NCBI GenBank assembly: GCA_963971535.1
Contig: OZ020590.1
Coordinates: 152,066,034-152,130,033 of the forward strand
Source: Notolepis coatsorum
Taxonomy: Eukaryota > Chordata > Actinopteri > Aulopiformes > Paralepididae
Length of the DNA stretch: 64,000 nt
Reading direction: 5' to 3'
How positions within the stretch are numbered: position 1 is the first letter of the stretch; every line of letters starts with the position of its first letter. The notes under the pieces were generated by a model that was not told where the DNA came from, made no database searches, and was given only the letters and a program-made list of their open reading frames with translations. The position numbers and the translations under genes were made by a program. Shown piece after piece: positions 35,335-48,692 of the stretch.

Positions 35335-36177
35335 GCTGCTGCTGCCTCTCTCCTCTCACTGAACCCCTGAACACAGACAGCACTTAGACTCCACACACAC
35401 ACACACACCTCCACGTGGGGTAGTGGAGAGAGCGTGTGTGCAGAGAGAGAGAGAGAGAGAGAGGGAGAGAGTAAAGACAGCTGAAGCGCCTGCATCCTGC
35501 GGCTGTGGAGTGGACCGGTGTGTTTGTGGGACGGTCCGTCTGTCTGGACAGAGGGATTTACGGGACGGGAGGAGGTGAGAGGCGCACGCAAGCACGCCGG
35601 GCGCTAGAGGCTGTGACCCGAGGCAGGTGTGTGGAGAGCGCTGAGGAGACGGGAGGAGTCACTGTCCCGTGTCTTTCACGCACAGTCCCAGAGTCCAGCT
35701 GTTGAGGAGGAACCATACTGAACCCAGTAGGAGGTGTGGTTGGTTGTATGGATGAATTCAGCCCCCCCGTTCGTTCCACCGTCCCACGGTCGTCCCTGAC
35801 TATGTTTAGTACCGTCCCGGCTGCGTTTTTTTCTTATCGTCCCTACTAGGAGTTTGGGACGCCCCTGATTTCAAACCCTGGTCGTATTCATCTCCATCTC
35901 GGGTCATAAGTGGAAGTAATAATTTTTTTTAAACAACAAACTAAAACAAAGGAGAAAAGTGTAAACTGGGATCAGGAAAGCCGGTGAGGACAGGACATTG
36001 CTGCTGTGAGTAGAAAAGTGTATCTCTGTCTCTCCTCTTCATCGTCCCAGTCCTGTCCTTCCTGTTTCCTTGTTAATTCCTTTGCATGCTGCCTGATGGT
36101 GTAGAGATCAGACGGTGGCTTGTCTGCTCTGTCTGCAAGAGACATTAAAACCACTACGAGGGGAAAGGTGGATGTTG
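34326..36177. other. GA/CT-rich, partly CpG-containing intron segment
   Basis: (GA)n at 34638-34700, GA-rich runs at 34908-34935, 35115-35185 and 35445-35475, and (CTA/CTG)n triplets at 35310-35345. 35480-35720 is GC-rich with several CpGs and a tacgggacgggaggaggtgag stretch that includes a GAG/gtgaga donor-like site. It could be an alternative first exon or promoter region, but nothing in it is decisive. Overlapping low-complexity open frames are not coding. Confidence 0.35.
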
Positions 36178-36652
<475 letters not shown>

Positions 36653-36689
36653 AAAAAAGACCACAGTAGATATAGTGTGTCTGTATTTA

Positions 36690-38085
36690 TTTCTATATGT
36701 GGACAGACAAAACAGTGTTACAGAGTGTTAGCAGGTCAGTGGTGAAGACAGAGTTACAGAGTGTTAGCAGGTCAGTGGTGAAGACAGTGTTACAGAGTGT
36801 TAGCAGGTCAGTGACACAGAGTTACAGAGTGTTAGCAGGTCAGTGACAGTGTTACAGAGTGTTAGCAGGTCAGTGACACAGTGTTACAGAGTGTTAGCAG
36901 GTCAGTGGTGAACACAGTGTTACAGAGTGTTAGCAGGTCAGTGACACAGTGTTACAGAGTGTTAGCAGGTCAGTGGTGAAGACAGTGTTACAGAGTGTTA
37001 GCAGGTCAGTGACACAGTGTTACAGAGTGTTAGCAGGTCAGTGACACAGTGTTACAGAGTGTTAGCAGGTCAGTGACACAGTGTTACAGAGTGTTAGCAG
37101 GTCAGTGGTGAACACAGTGTTACAGAGTGTTAGCAGGTCAGTGACACAGTGTTACAGAGTGTTAGCAGGTCAGTGACACAGTGTTACAGAGTGTTAGCAG
37201 GTCAGTGACACAGTGTTACAGAGTGTTAGCAGGTCAGTGGTGAAGACAGAGTTACAGAGTGTTAGCAGGTCAGTGACACAGTGTTACATAGTGTTAGCAG
37301 GTCAGTGACACAGTGTTACAGAGTGTTAGCAGGTCAGTGGTGAAGACGGTGTTACAGAGTGTTAGCAGGTCAGTGACACAGTGTTACAGAGTGTTAGCAG
37401 GTCAGTGACACAGTGTTACAGAGTGTTAGCAGGTCAGTGACACAGTGTTACAGAGTGTTAGCAGGTCAGTGACACAGTGTTACAGAGTGTTAGCAGGTCA
37501 GTGACACAGTGTTACAGAGTGTTAGCAGGTCAGTGACACAGTGTTACAGAGTGTTAGCAGGTCAGTGACACAGTGTTACAGAGTGTTAGCAGGTCAGTGA
37601 CACAGTGTTACAGAGTGTTAGCAGGTCAGTGACACAGAGTTACAGAGTGTTAGCAGGTCAGTGGTGAAGACAGTGTTACAGAGTGTTAGCAGGTCAGTGG
37701 TGAAGACAGTGTTACAGAGTGTTAGCAGGTCAGTGGTGAAGACAGTGTTACAGAGTGTTAGCAGGTCAGTGGTGAAGACAGTGTTACAGAGTGTTAGCAG
37801 GTCAGTGACACAGTGTTACAGAGTGTTAGCAGGTCAGTGACACAGTGTTACAGAGTGTTAGCAGGTCAGTGACACAGAGTTACAGAGTGTTAGCAGGTCA
37901 GTGACACAGAGTTACAGAGTGTTAGCAGGTCAGTGGTGAAGACAGTGTTACAGAGTGTTAGCAGGTCAGTGACACAGTGTTACGGAGTGTTAGCAGGTCA
38001 GTGACACAGTGTTACAGAGTGTTAGCAGGTCAGTGGTGAAGACGGTGTTACAGAGTGTTAGCAGGTCAGTGGTGAAGACACACTT
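36690..38085. repeat. Minisatellite, 32/36-bp units, about 42 copies
   Basis: Core gtgttacagagtgttagcag then gtcagtg, with two linker forms, acaca (32-bp unit) and gtgaagaca (36-bp unit), interspersed. The linker pattern would make a good allele fingerprint. Confidence 0.97.
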
Positions 38086-38100
38086 TAGATGACTCTCTTA

Positions 38101-39059
38101 TAGAGCTGCCGCGGTATTGATGTTTTCCTTACCGCACACATTTGCAATATATTTCCTACCGCCGCGGTATTACCGCACACACACACACAAAAAAAAAGTT
38201 TGAATGCATTTTTTTTGTAGTCTACTCTTTATATAGCATATAGCCTGCCTCTAGTCTAAATGTCTATCTTTAGAGGATGACTTTGCAGCATGAATATTGT
38301 TTGGGATTCGGCATGCACGCATTCGTTATTAAAAGTGAAACACGGATTCGAAGTCTCCCCTCGGTGTCGCGCCCGCCGGTTACCCCCCCGACCCTTTCTT
38401 CTTCTTATTATTATAACGTTACTACTTATGATTACAAAGGCATTCGATTTGTGGCATTAACGTTAGTATAGTTACACGTTCGTATTTACCGGACCACATA
38501 GCAAGGCAAGCGTTACTCAATTAATATCTAAGTTCCTTTCTTTGCTCAGAGCGTGCCGAGTTGTACCCATTCTGCGGTCTGTTAATAAAGTTTTCAATCA
38601 GACAAGTGTATAGAACGAAGGGCTTTTATTATAACATTTCGTTGCAGTAAAATCATTATGCCTCGTTCCCTGAGGAGCGACGGCGTCGGTAATCCACTCG
38701 GGTCTCCGGTGGGAGCTAACGTACTATTAGCCGTGTTGTGACTGTGAGCTCTGATCAATGGCTCATGGCTGAGATTCAGGAAGTAAACGCACTGCAAGAT
38801 GCTCCAAGCATGTGACGCGTATCTCTTCTGACCAATCAGTGGTCTGCAGTGTTTCATGTGACTTTTCTGGTACCCAATAGGGTCGCTTGGAATCTCGACA
38901 GAGAAGTAGGGTATATCTGCAGAGCCGCAAGCCCAACGAGAGCGTAATAATAATAATGATATAATAAAAAACAGCAGTGATGCCGGTATTCAGCCCAACG
39001 CTGCGGTGGGCATGATGTAACAGCGATACCGCGGTAATACCGATACCGCGGCAGCTCTA
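38101..39059. mobile_element. Non-autonomous hAT element, 959 bp
   Basis: It starts tagagctgccgcggtattga and ends gataccgcggcagctcta, with a perfect 8-bp target duplication ctctctta (38093-38100 and 39060-39067). It is rich in taccgcggtaatacc. A LINE 3' end lies within it at about 38553-38600. It inserted just past the end of the 32/36-bp minisatellite. Confidence 0.92.
38553..38600 (+). mobile_element. LINE 3' end fragment (L2/Rex1-like)
   Basis: gagttgtacccattctgcgg then tctgttaataaagttttcaa match the extreme 3' end of the family seen at 17555-17699, 52545-52700 and elsewhere. It is a very short, 5'-truncated copy inside a hAT element. Confidence 0.65.
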
Positions 39060-39067
39060 CTCTCTTA

Positions 39068-39498
39068 GGGACCTGCACTCATTCAGTGACGTCAGCACAT
39101 GTGGAGTCATTGGCTCTTTCTGTTGTAAAACTTCTTTCCAATATTGGTTTTCCAGTGATGGGGGCTATTGGTTAACATTTGGATTACAGAGTGGCACATT
39201 TAACATGGGAACAGACATGAATCACCCAGAATCAATATCATGTTTATTTATCACAAATACAAACCTCATGAGCTAGAAATAAACTATTTCATCGTTGACT
39301 GTGTTTGACCTGCCGGGAGTTACTTCTAAAATTAAATTCACATCTGAATAACATTGAATGTAATCAATGCCTTATTTTGATTTGAGAAATTGATGAATAT
39401 AAACCATTGGCAGCTCTCGCCGCACTGTCGCTGGAAGAACCAGAGACACAGATAGATGGAGTTTGTCCACTTCTCAGTGGGAGCTGAAGGGGGCACGA
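39068..39498. other. Intron, nothing recognised
   Basis: Unique-looking AT-rich intron. Confidence 0.4.
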
Positions 39499-39605
39499 CA
39501 GTGGCTCAGGAGGTAGATCGGAGCTGCACCTTGCATCGGTGGGTGAATGGGTGAGTGTGAGGCATAAGTTGTAAAGCGCTTATGATAAAAGCACCAGCTT
39601 ATCAT
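39499..39605 (+). mobile_element. Internally deleted V-SINE-like fragment
   Basis: The head gacagtggctcaggaggtag joins directly to the distal part, gctgcaccttgcatcggtgg and gttgtaaagcgcttatgata. The middle that is present in the copy at 7995-8236 is missing. Confidence 0.6.
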
Positions 39606-39644
39606 AAAGCGTATGATCTAACCAGACACGCTTCCCCTTCTTCT

Positions 39645-42600
39645 GAATGGGGGTAGTTTGTTGTTTCTTATGATATGGGGGTAGTTGTTTCTTTTGAATG
39701 GGGGTAGTTTATTTTCTTCTGAATGGGGGTAGTTGCTTCTGAATGGGGGTATTTATTTCTTTTGAATGAGGTAGTTACTTATGAATGGGGGTAGTTTATT
39801 TTCTTGTGAATGGGGGTAGTTGTTTCTTTTGAATGAGGTAGTTGCTTATGAATGGCGGTAGTTGCGTTTTCTGAATTGGGGTAGTTGCTTCTTCTGAATG
39901 GGGGTAGTTGTTTCTTCTGAATGGGGGTAGTTGTTTCTTCTGAATGGGGTAGTTGTTTCTTCTGAATGGGGTAGTTGTTTCTTCTGAATGGGGGTAGTTG
40001 CGTCTTCTGAATGGGGGTAGTTGTTTCTTCTGAATGGGGGTAGTTGCGTCTTCTGAATGGGGGTAGTTGTTACTTCTGAATGGGGGTAGTTGCCTCTTCA
40101 GAATGGGGTAGTTGTTACTTCTGAATGGGGGTAGTTGCTTCTTCTGCTTCTGAATGGGGTAGTTGCTTCTTCTGATTGGGGTAGTTGCGTCTTCTGAATG
40201 GGGTAGTTGCGTCTTCTGAATGGGGTAGTTGCTTCTTCAGAATGGGGTAGTTGCTTCTTCAGAATGGGGTAGTTGCTTCTTCAGAATGGGGTAGTTGCTT
40301 CTTCTGAATGGGGGTAGTTGCGTCTTCTGAATGGCGGTAGTTGCTTCTTCTGAATGGGGTAGTTGCTTCTTCTGAATGGGGGTGGTTGCGTCTTCTGAAT
40401 GGCGGTAGTTGCTTCTTCTGAATGGGGTAGTTGCGTCTTCTGAATGGCGGTAGTTGCTTCTTCAGAATGGGGTAGTTGCTTCTTCTGAATGGGGTAGTTG
40501 CTTCTTCTGAATGGGGGTAGTTGCTTCTTCTGAAGGGGGTAGTTGCTTCTTCTGAATGGGGGTAGTTGCCTCTTCTGAATGGGGGTAGTTGCCTTTTCTG
40601 AATGGGGTAGTTGCTTCTTCTGAATTTGGGTAGTTGCTTCTTCTGAATGGGGGTAGTTGCTTCTTCTGAAGGGGGTAGTTGCTTCTTCCGAATGGGGGTA
40701 GTTGCCTCTTCTGAATGGGGGTAGTTGCCTTTTCTGAATGGGGGTAGTTGCTTCTTCTGAATGGGGTAGTTGCTTCTTCTGAATTTGGGTAGTTGCTTCT
40801 TCTGAATGGGGGTAGTTGCTTCTTCTGAATTGGGGTAGTTGCCTCTTCTGAATGGGGGTAGTTGCTTCTTCTGAATGGGGGTAGTTGCTTCTTCTGAATG
40901 GGGGTAGTTGCTTCTTCTGAATGGCGGTAGTTGCTTCTTCTGAATGGGGGTAGTTGCCTCTTCTGAATGGCGGTAGTTGCTTCTTCTGAATGGGGGTAGT
41001 TGCCTCTTCTGAATGGGGGTAGTTGCCTCTTCTGAATGGGGGTAGTTGCCTCTTCTGAATGGGGGTAGTTGCTTTTTCTGAATGGGGGTAGTTGCCTCTT
41101 CTGAATGGGGGTAGTTGCTTCTTCTGAATGGGGTAGTTACTTCTGAATGGGGGTAGTTGCTTCTTCTGAATGGGCGTAGTTGCTTCTTCTGAATGGGGGT
41201 AGTTGCTTCTTCTGAATGGGGGTAGTTGTTTCTTCTGAATGGGGTAGTTGTTTCTTCTGAATGGGGGTAGTTGCGTCTTCTGAATGGGGGTAGTTGTTTC
41301 TTCTGAATGGGGGTAGTTGCGTCTTCTGAATGGGGATAGTTGTTACTTCTGAATGGGGGTAGTTGCCTCTTCAGAATGGGGTAGTTGTTACTTCTGAATG
41401 GGGGTAGTTGCTTCTTCTGCTTCTGAATGGGGTAGTTGCTTCTTCTGATTGGGGTAGTTGCGTCTTCTGAATGGGGTAGTTGCGTCTTCTGAATGGGGTA
41501 GTTGCTTCTTCAGAATGGGGTAGTTGCTTCTTCAGAATGGGGTAGTTGCTTCTTCTGAATGGGGGTAGTTGCGTCTTCTGAATGGCGGTAGTTGCTTCTT
41601 CTGAATGGGGTAGTTGCTTCTTCTGAATGGGGGTGGTTGCGTCTTCTGAATGGCGGTAGTTGCTTCTTCTGAATGGGGTAGTTGCGTCTTCTGAATGGCG
41701 GTAGTTGCTTCTTCAGAATGGGGTAGTTGCTTCTTCTGAATGGGGTAGTTGCTTCTTCTGAATGGGGGTAGTTGCTTCTTCTGAAGGGGGTAGTTGCTTC
41801 TTCTGAATGGGGGTAGTTGCCTCTTCTGAATGGGGGTAGTTGCCTTTTCTGAATGGGGTAGTTGCTTCTTCTGAATTTGGGTAGTTGCTTCTTCTGAATG
41901 GGGGTAGTTGCTTCTTCTGAAGGGGGTAGTTGCTTCTTCCGAATGGGGGTAGTTGCCTCTTCTGAATGGGGGTAGTTGCCTTTTCTGAATGGGGGTAGTT
42001 GCTTCTTCTGAATGGGGTAGTTGCTTCTTCTGAATTTGGGTAGTTGCTTCTTCTGAATGGGGGTAGTTGCTTCTTCTGAAGGGGGTAGTTGCTTCTTCTG
42101 AATTGGGGTAGTTGCCTCTTCTGAATGGGGGTAGTTGCTTCTTCTGAATGGGGGTAGTTGCTTCTTCTGAATGGGGGTAGTTGCTTCTTCTGAATGGCGG
42201 TAGTTGCTTCTTCTGAATGGGGGTAGTTGCCTCTTCTGAATGGCGGTAGTTGCTTCTTCTGAATGGGGGTAGTTGCCTCTTCTGAATGGGGGTAGTTGCC
42301 TCTTCTGAATGGGGGTAGTTGCCTCTTCTGAATGGGGGTAGTTGCCTCTTCTGAATGGGGGTAGTTGCTTTTTCTGAATGGGGGTAGTTGCCTCTTCTGA
42401 ATGGGGGTAGTTGCTTCTTCTGAATGGGGTAGTTACTTCTGAATGGGGGTAGTTGCTTCTTCTGAATGGGCGTAGTTGCTTCTTCTGAATGGGGGTAGTT
42501 GCTTCTTCTGAATGGGGGTAGTTGCCTCTTCTGAATGGCGGTAGTTGCTTCTTCTGAATGGCGGTAGTTGCGTCTTCTGAATTGGGGTAGTTGCTTCTTC

Positions 42601-42938
42601 TGAATGGGGGTAGTTGCCTCTTCTGAATTGGGGTAGTTGCTTCTTCTGAATTGGGGTAGTTGCTTCTTCTGAATGGCGGTAGTTGCTTCTTCTGAATTGG
42701 GGTAGTTGCTTCTTCTGAATTGGGGTAGTTGCTTCTTCTGAATGGGGCTAGTTGCTTCTTCTGAATAGGGGTAGTTGCTTCTTCTGAATGGCGGTAGTTG
42801 CTTCTTCTGAATGGGGTAGTTGCCTCTTCTGAATGGGGGTAGTTGCTTCTTCTGAATGGGGTAGTTGCCTCTTCTGAATGGCGGTAGTTGCTTCTTCTGA
42901 ATGGCGGTAGTTGCTTCTTCTGAATGGGGGTAGTTGCA
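39645..42938. repeat. Minisatellite, 22-24 bp unit, about 140 copies, with higher-order duplication
   Basis: Unit gggggtagttgcttcttctg then aat, with g4/g5, cgg, aattt and cctc/cgtc variants. Rare variant strings recur about 1.27-1.30 kb apart: ctgcttctgaatgg at about 40143 and 41416, and gtagttacttctgaat at about 41133 and 42429. A large block of the array was therefore duplicated as a whole. Confidence 0.96.
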
Positions 42939-43202
42939 TTGGGCTCAGTTGTTATCGCATGGGGCTGCCCAAAAAGAACGGAGCAGCGCTCTGCGAGAAA
43001 GTTGAACTGGAGTCAACTTTTGCTGTAACGCAACCCCTCCCCCGTGTGCTGCGGTGGCCAATCGATGTCGGCGGAAGACGAGGGATGGGGGGGTTAAAAA
43101 GCTCACAGCATGATGTCACACAAAGGGCCCCAGACGATGCAGCACCAACACCTGCGATGGGCTGCCTTGTCTGATCAGCAGAGAAAAGAATCATACTCTC
43201 AC
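42939..43202. other. Intron with a fragment shared with about 9985
   Basis: 43093-43127 (ttaaaaagctcacagcatga then tgtcacacaa) repeats the segment at 9985-10019. Nothing else was recognised. Confidence 0.4.
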
Positions 43203-43205
43203 TAA

Positions 43206-44385
43206 GGCTATGGTTAGACTAGTGTATTCCTGGCGTTTTTTTATACGTTTTTGACGACGTTTCATGTCCTATCTACACAGAAATGCGTTTTTTGGCGTTT
43301 TTTTGTGGATACGGCTGAAACGCAAAATTGTGTTTGCGTTTGGAGATACGCAAAAAAAACGCTTCGACAACAGCGTGTAATCTGCACGGAGCAGTTGTTG
43401 CGAAAACGCCCATGCGCAGTAGATACCATCTGCGTGCCCTTCCTGTGTACAGTGTGTGTGTTTGGGACAGAGGCAGAGCTCCGTGTCCCAAATAGCTTCA
43501 GCTACCATGTGTTGTCAAGTTATTGTTATAAGGACCCCAGTCCAAGCTACAACAGTCTGCATTCCCTTAACAATTGTTTGTATTGAGCCGTATTGTATTG
43601 TACCCATATGCAATATGTTAAATAAAGTTTACATCCATTCATTCTGCTAGCATTACCGATTGCATGAGCAGCTGGCTAACGTGAGCTATCAGGATTCAGA
43701 CCCTGTTAGCTCAGAGTTCCTCTTTCAACTTAAGAAGCATTAAACAAAATGGCCCAGTCATCTATTCACCTTTGTTTAATACACACAGCGTTGTCTCTAA
43801 TGTTATCTAACTACTGATAGCTCGCGATATCATCAGTTTTGATGCTGGCTAAGTAGCGTGAGCTAACGTTAGCTTCTAGCCACAATGCTATATTGTTATA
43901 ATGGCATACTCCATTGACGTTAGCATGCAGCTAACAATGCTACAATGCTACCGATCGTTTTTTAGCCTAAACTATCCGCTCTTGGTGGTCACTTGTGTTG
44001 ATGTTAGTTTTGTTTCATCAACAAATGACAGGCAGAACACACAGTGAATGTATCCGTTTTGTTTATTGCACTTTTATTAGGCTTTGCTGAAAAATTATTG
44101 CTGCATTGAGTAAAGCAAGATGGTGGCGCGGCATAGGCGCCTGCCTTATTGACATTTTCTTTTGCTGGAGCTTCCACCAGGAAGTGTATTGGCACATTCG
44201 TTCTGATTGGTTGAAATTGCCTTCATGTTTGCCACCTACTGCCACCTACTGCTTTGGCAGTGTACTACATCAGTGTGCTTGGCTGACAAAAACGAAAAAA
44301 AAACGAAAGTGTGACGTCGCGGCGATACGCTGCGATACGTATAAGAAAACAATACGAAGATGATACGAAAGGTGTAACCTCAGCC
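43206..44385. mobile_element. Harbinger-like non-autonomous element, 1180 bp
   Basis: The ends ggctatggttagactagtg and ggtgtaacctcagcc are imperfect inverted repeats (ggctxxggttaxac), flanked by TAA on both sides (43203-43205 and 44386-44388), the PIF/Harbinger target preference. It contains a LINE 3' end at about 43553-43645. No transposase was recognised, so the superfamily call is moderate. Confidence 0.65.
43553..43645 (+). mobile_element. LINE 3' end fragment (L2/Rex1-like)
   Basis: cagtctgcattcccttaaca, attgtttgtattgagccgta and ttgtacccatatgcaatatg are followed by aataaagtttacatcc and a (ATTC) tail. It is a decayed copy of the same LINE family, nested in the Harbinger-like element. Confidence 0.75.
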
Positions 44386-44388
44386 TAA

Positions 44389-44570
44389 GTCACCACATTA
44401 TGATGTTCTGCACTTGACCTTTTTGTGCCTTAATGCAGCTTATTGTTTGTTTGTTTGTTTGGTTGTTTTTTTCCCTGGACGGCAGCTCTGGAGAAACCGC
44501 GTCTGCTGCACCATATTGCAAATCATAACAGTTATTTGTGTGAGAGCCAGTGAGAGAGAAAATGTGAGAG

Positions 44571-44614
<44 letters not shown>

Positions 44615-45566
44615 TTGCTCATAATGGTTCACAATTATTTCAACCAACGCCATCTCCATGAAAAGCTGTTCTTAAATTGAAGGCAACGCTAATGGGAAGA
44701 AAAGCACTTTCGTGTGTGTGTGTGTGTGTGTGCGTGTGTGTGTGTGTCCTCCTACACTCCATCTCTTTTGTTAGATGTGTCTGTTTAGTAGACCTTCAAC
44801 AGGAAGTACAACCCAGCAGTCTGGCTTTTTTTTTCTTTTTTTTCTTTTTACACTCCTTCCTTTCAGGAGCACCTTCTTTTACCTAAAGGATAGCTTTGTG
44901 TGTGTGTGTAGATCGATAGATGGATAGATTGATAGATCGGGAATCGAACCAGACGACTGCTCTACCTCCCGAGCCACTGTCGCCCCCACTATGTCACAAT
45001 GACTGGGGAAAGGGGGCGGGGCTTCATGTGACCGTATTGTCCCCTGGTTGGAGCTGAAGTAAGCAGCAGTATCTGTGACCTACAATTACATGCCTCACTT
45101 CACATCCAAACAATGTGTTGGTAATGAAGATGGAGAAAGGGTAGGTGTGTGTGTGTTAGTGCCCTTGGGATGAATGCTAGATGGGGTTCCTTGGGTCCTT
45201 CTAGCAGACGGAGTCATCAGTACTTAATACAACATTTATGTCCAACCAGCCGTGCGTTGTGATTGGATGACAGGCATGCCTTGAGTGCTTATAATCACGA
45301 TATTTTCCATTTAATTTCAAACCTTTATTTCAACTCGTAAGACACTGAGGTTACCCTCATTTACAGCGACGACGAGCTTACAGAACAAGACACCGTTTGC
45401 CAGCAGTTACAAGTCGACACACGGTTGTCGGAGATCATACTTTTAAATCAGTTGGAGGGCATTCCAGGTGTTGGAAGCATTTTTTGGGGAATTATGTTTG
45501 AACGTGGATTGGAACGGCATCATTCACTCCACCTTGTTTAATGTACAGTACAAGCCAGAGGAACTT
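44389..45566. other. Intron with (GA)n, (GT)n and a SINE head
   Basis: (GA)n at 44568-44611 and (GT)n at 44712-44747. A minus-strand tRNA-like SINE head lies at 44940-44990 (ggaatcgaaccagacgactg, ctctacctcccgagccactg), with its body replaced by a (GATA)-like run. The remainder, 44991-45566, has nothing I recognise. Confidence 0.55.
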
Positions 45567-45870
45567 GATTGATTCATTGAACATTTTATTTAACAGATTG
45601 CAGAATGGGTACAATACAGTACGGCTCAATACACACAATTGTTAAGGGGAAGCAGACCAGAGAAAGACTTTCGTCTTGTTTACATCAGGATCCCCCATTT
45701 TCAATTCATAATGACATTTATGACATACACAACATACAGATATATATCATGACATGTACGACATACATGACGTACAGATATACAGTACTGTTACATTTAT
45801 GACATCCAAGGTATACAAATATACAGTACTGTTAACAGAAACTATATACATTCGAGGGGGAGGAAACTGT
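45567..45870 (-). mobile_element. LINE 3' region (L2/Rex1-like), minus strand
   Basis: Its (+)-strand appearance is attttatttaacagattgca, gaatgggtacaatacagtac and cccccattttcaattcataa, the reverse complement of the shared LINE 3' end. It extends farther 5' than most copies, into a tract of atgacatacatgacgtac-type repeats. Confidence 0.8.
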
Positions 45871-45892
45871 ACATTATGAGGGGGTTGGGTGG

Positions 45893-46315
45893 GTGGGCTG
45901 GGGGTTTGGACATTTACGGGGCCCAGCTCCGGGAGGGTCATCAAGGAGAAGCCGCCTTTTCTCAGTCCTTGCCCCACAATGGTGGAACGAACTGCTCACC
46001 CCAGTTAGGACAGCCGAAACCCGTCCAATCTTTCGCCGTCGACTAAAGACACACTTCTTCAACCATTATCTGAAATAAAATAAATAAAAAAAAAAAAAAA
46101 AATCTAACCCTAATCTAACCCTAACTAACCTTACTGTCATGCACTTGTCCTAATATACTAACCTACACTGTAGCACGCAACACTTTGATGAATATTGTTA
46201 CTCAGCTGATAGAGTTGTACCCTTCCTGATGACTTGTCGTACAGAACTTGTAAGTCGCTTTGGATAAAGGCGTCAGCTAAATGACTAAATGTAAATGACT
46301 AAATGTAAATGTAAA
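45893..46315 (+). mobile_element. L2-like LINE fragment with ORF2 C-terminus
   Basis: The frame 45893-46078 ends SRLFSVLAPQWWNEL, then RTAETRPIFRRRLKTHFF. This is typical of the end of L2-clade ORF2 (APxxWNxLPxxxRxxxxxxxFxxxLKTHLF). The 3' tail cttgtaagtcgctttggata then aaggcgtcagctaaatgac is the L2-type terminus borrowed by fish SINEs. It is 5'-truncated and non-functional. Short ctaaccctaat motifs at 46103-46130 are part of its 3' region and do not form a telomere repeat. Confidence 0.85.
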
Positions 46316-47315
<1,000 letters not shown>

Positions 47316-48158
47316 CAATATCATACAGGACCACCACAATATCATACAGGACCACCACAATATCATACAGGCCCACCACAATATCATACAGGCCCACCAC
47401 AATATCATACAGGCCCACCATAATATCATACAGGCCCACCACAATATCATACAGGCCCACCACAATATCATACAGGCCCACCACAATATCATACAGGCCC
47501 ACCATAATATCATACAGGCCCACCACAATATCATACAGGCCCACCACAATATCATACAGGCCCACCACAATATCATACAGGACCACCACAATATCATACA
47601 GGCCCACCACAATATCATACAGGACCACCACAATATCATACAGGCCCACCACAATATCATACAGGCCCACCACAATATCATACAGGCCCACCACAATATC
47701 ATACAGGCCCACCACAATATCATACAGGCCCACCACAATATCATACAGGCCCACCACAATATCATACAGGACCACCACAATATCATACAGGCCCACCACA
47801 ATATCAGACAGGCCCACCACAATATCATACAGGACCACCACAATATCATACAGGCCCACCACAATATCATACAGGCCCACCATAATATCATACAGGCCCA
47901 CCACAATATCATACAGACCCACCATAATATCATACAGACATAATATCATACAGACCATAATATCATACAGACCATAATATCACACAGGCCCACCACAATG
48001 TCATACAGGCCCACCACAATATCACACAGGCCCACCACAATATCATACAGGCCCACCACAATATCACACAGGCCCACCACAATATCATACAGGCCCACCA
48101 CAATATCACACAGGCCCACCACAATATCACACAGGCCCACCATAATATCACACAGGCC
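47316..48158. repeat. Minisatellite, 21-bp unit, about 40 copies
   Basis: Unit aggcccaccacaatatcata (plus c); gacc, cataat and cacac variants occur. The 21-bp length keeps minus-strand frames open for more than 200 codons (VGLYDIV repeats), which are artefacts. The array resumes at 48636-48692. Confidence 0.97.
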
Positions 48159-48635
48159 TAGGGCTGAACGTTTAATCGATTTAAAATCGAACTCGTGATT
48201 TGAAATTATGCAATTAGCTAATAAAATAAAATAAAACGCAAATATATATATATATTTTTTTTTTAACCAGGAAGTCCCATTGAGATACAAGATCTCCTTT
48301 GCAAGTTGTTGTTATTGTTGTAGGAACGTTTGGCAGAGGGAGGTAAGGGGTTTTAGATTGTGTGTTGTGAAGTTTAGACTTCAGCGAGGGAGAGTAAAGT
48401 ACAGAAAATAAGGTACCGTTGGGTACCGGTGTCTATTCCCAGGTAAAAAGAAACATTTTCAGGGTCGGTGTCCCGAACAGACCCACCGCGTAGGCCAGAT
48501 GCAAGCCGCATTTTACAATAAACCTCTGTGAGGCTGCTTAAATTTTTTTATTATTATAATCGCAAATTTTATCGGAATCGCAATATCTGTCAGAAAAATC
48601 GCAATCAGATTATTTCCCAAAATCGTGCAGCCCTA
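48159..48635. mobile_element. Non-autonomous hAT element, 477 bp
   Basis: It starts tagggctgaacgtttaatcg and ends aaaatcgtgcagcccta. The flanks cacaggcc and tacaggcc differ at one base, a common variant between units of the host 21-bp array. It is inserted inside that minisatellite. Confidence 0.85.
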
Positions 48636-48692
48636 TACAGGCCCACCACAATATCAGACAGGCCCACCACAATATCAGACAGGCCCACCACA
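48636..48692. repeat. 21-bp minisatellite, right remnant
   Basis: Three units of the array at 47316-48158, all with the cagac variant, on the far side of the hAT insertion. Confidence 0.93.

Noticed and set aside
39645..42938. CRISPR-like regular spacing
   Set aside because: Whole units repeat with no unique spacers, and the context is a vertebrate intron; this is a minisatellite. The same applies to the other arrays.
46103..46130. Telomere-like ctaaccctaa repeats
   Set aside because: Only a few imperfect copies, located in the 3' region of an L2-like LINE; not a telomeric or interstitial telomere array.
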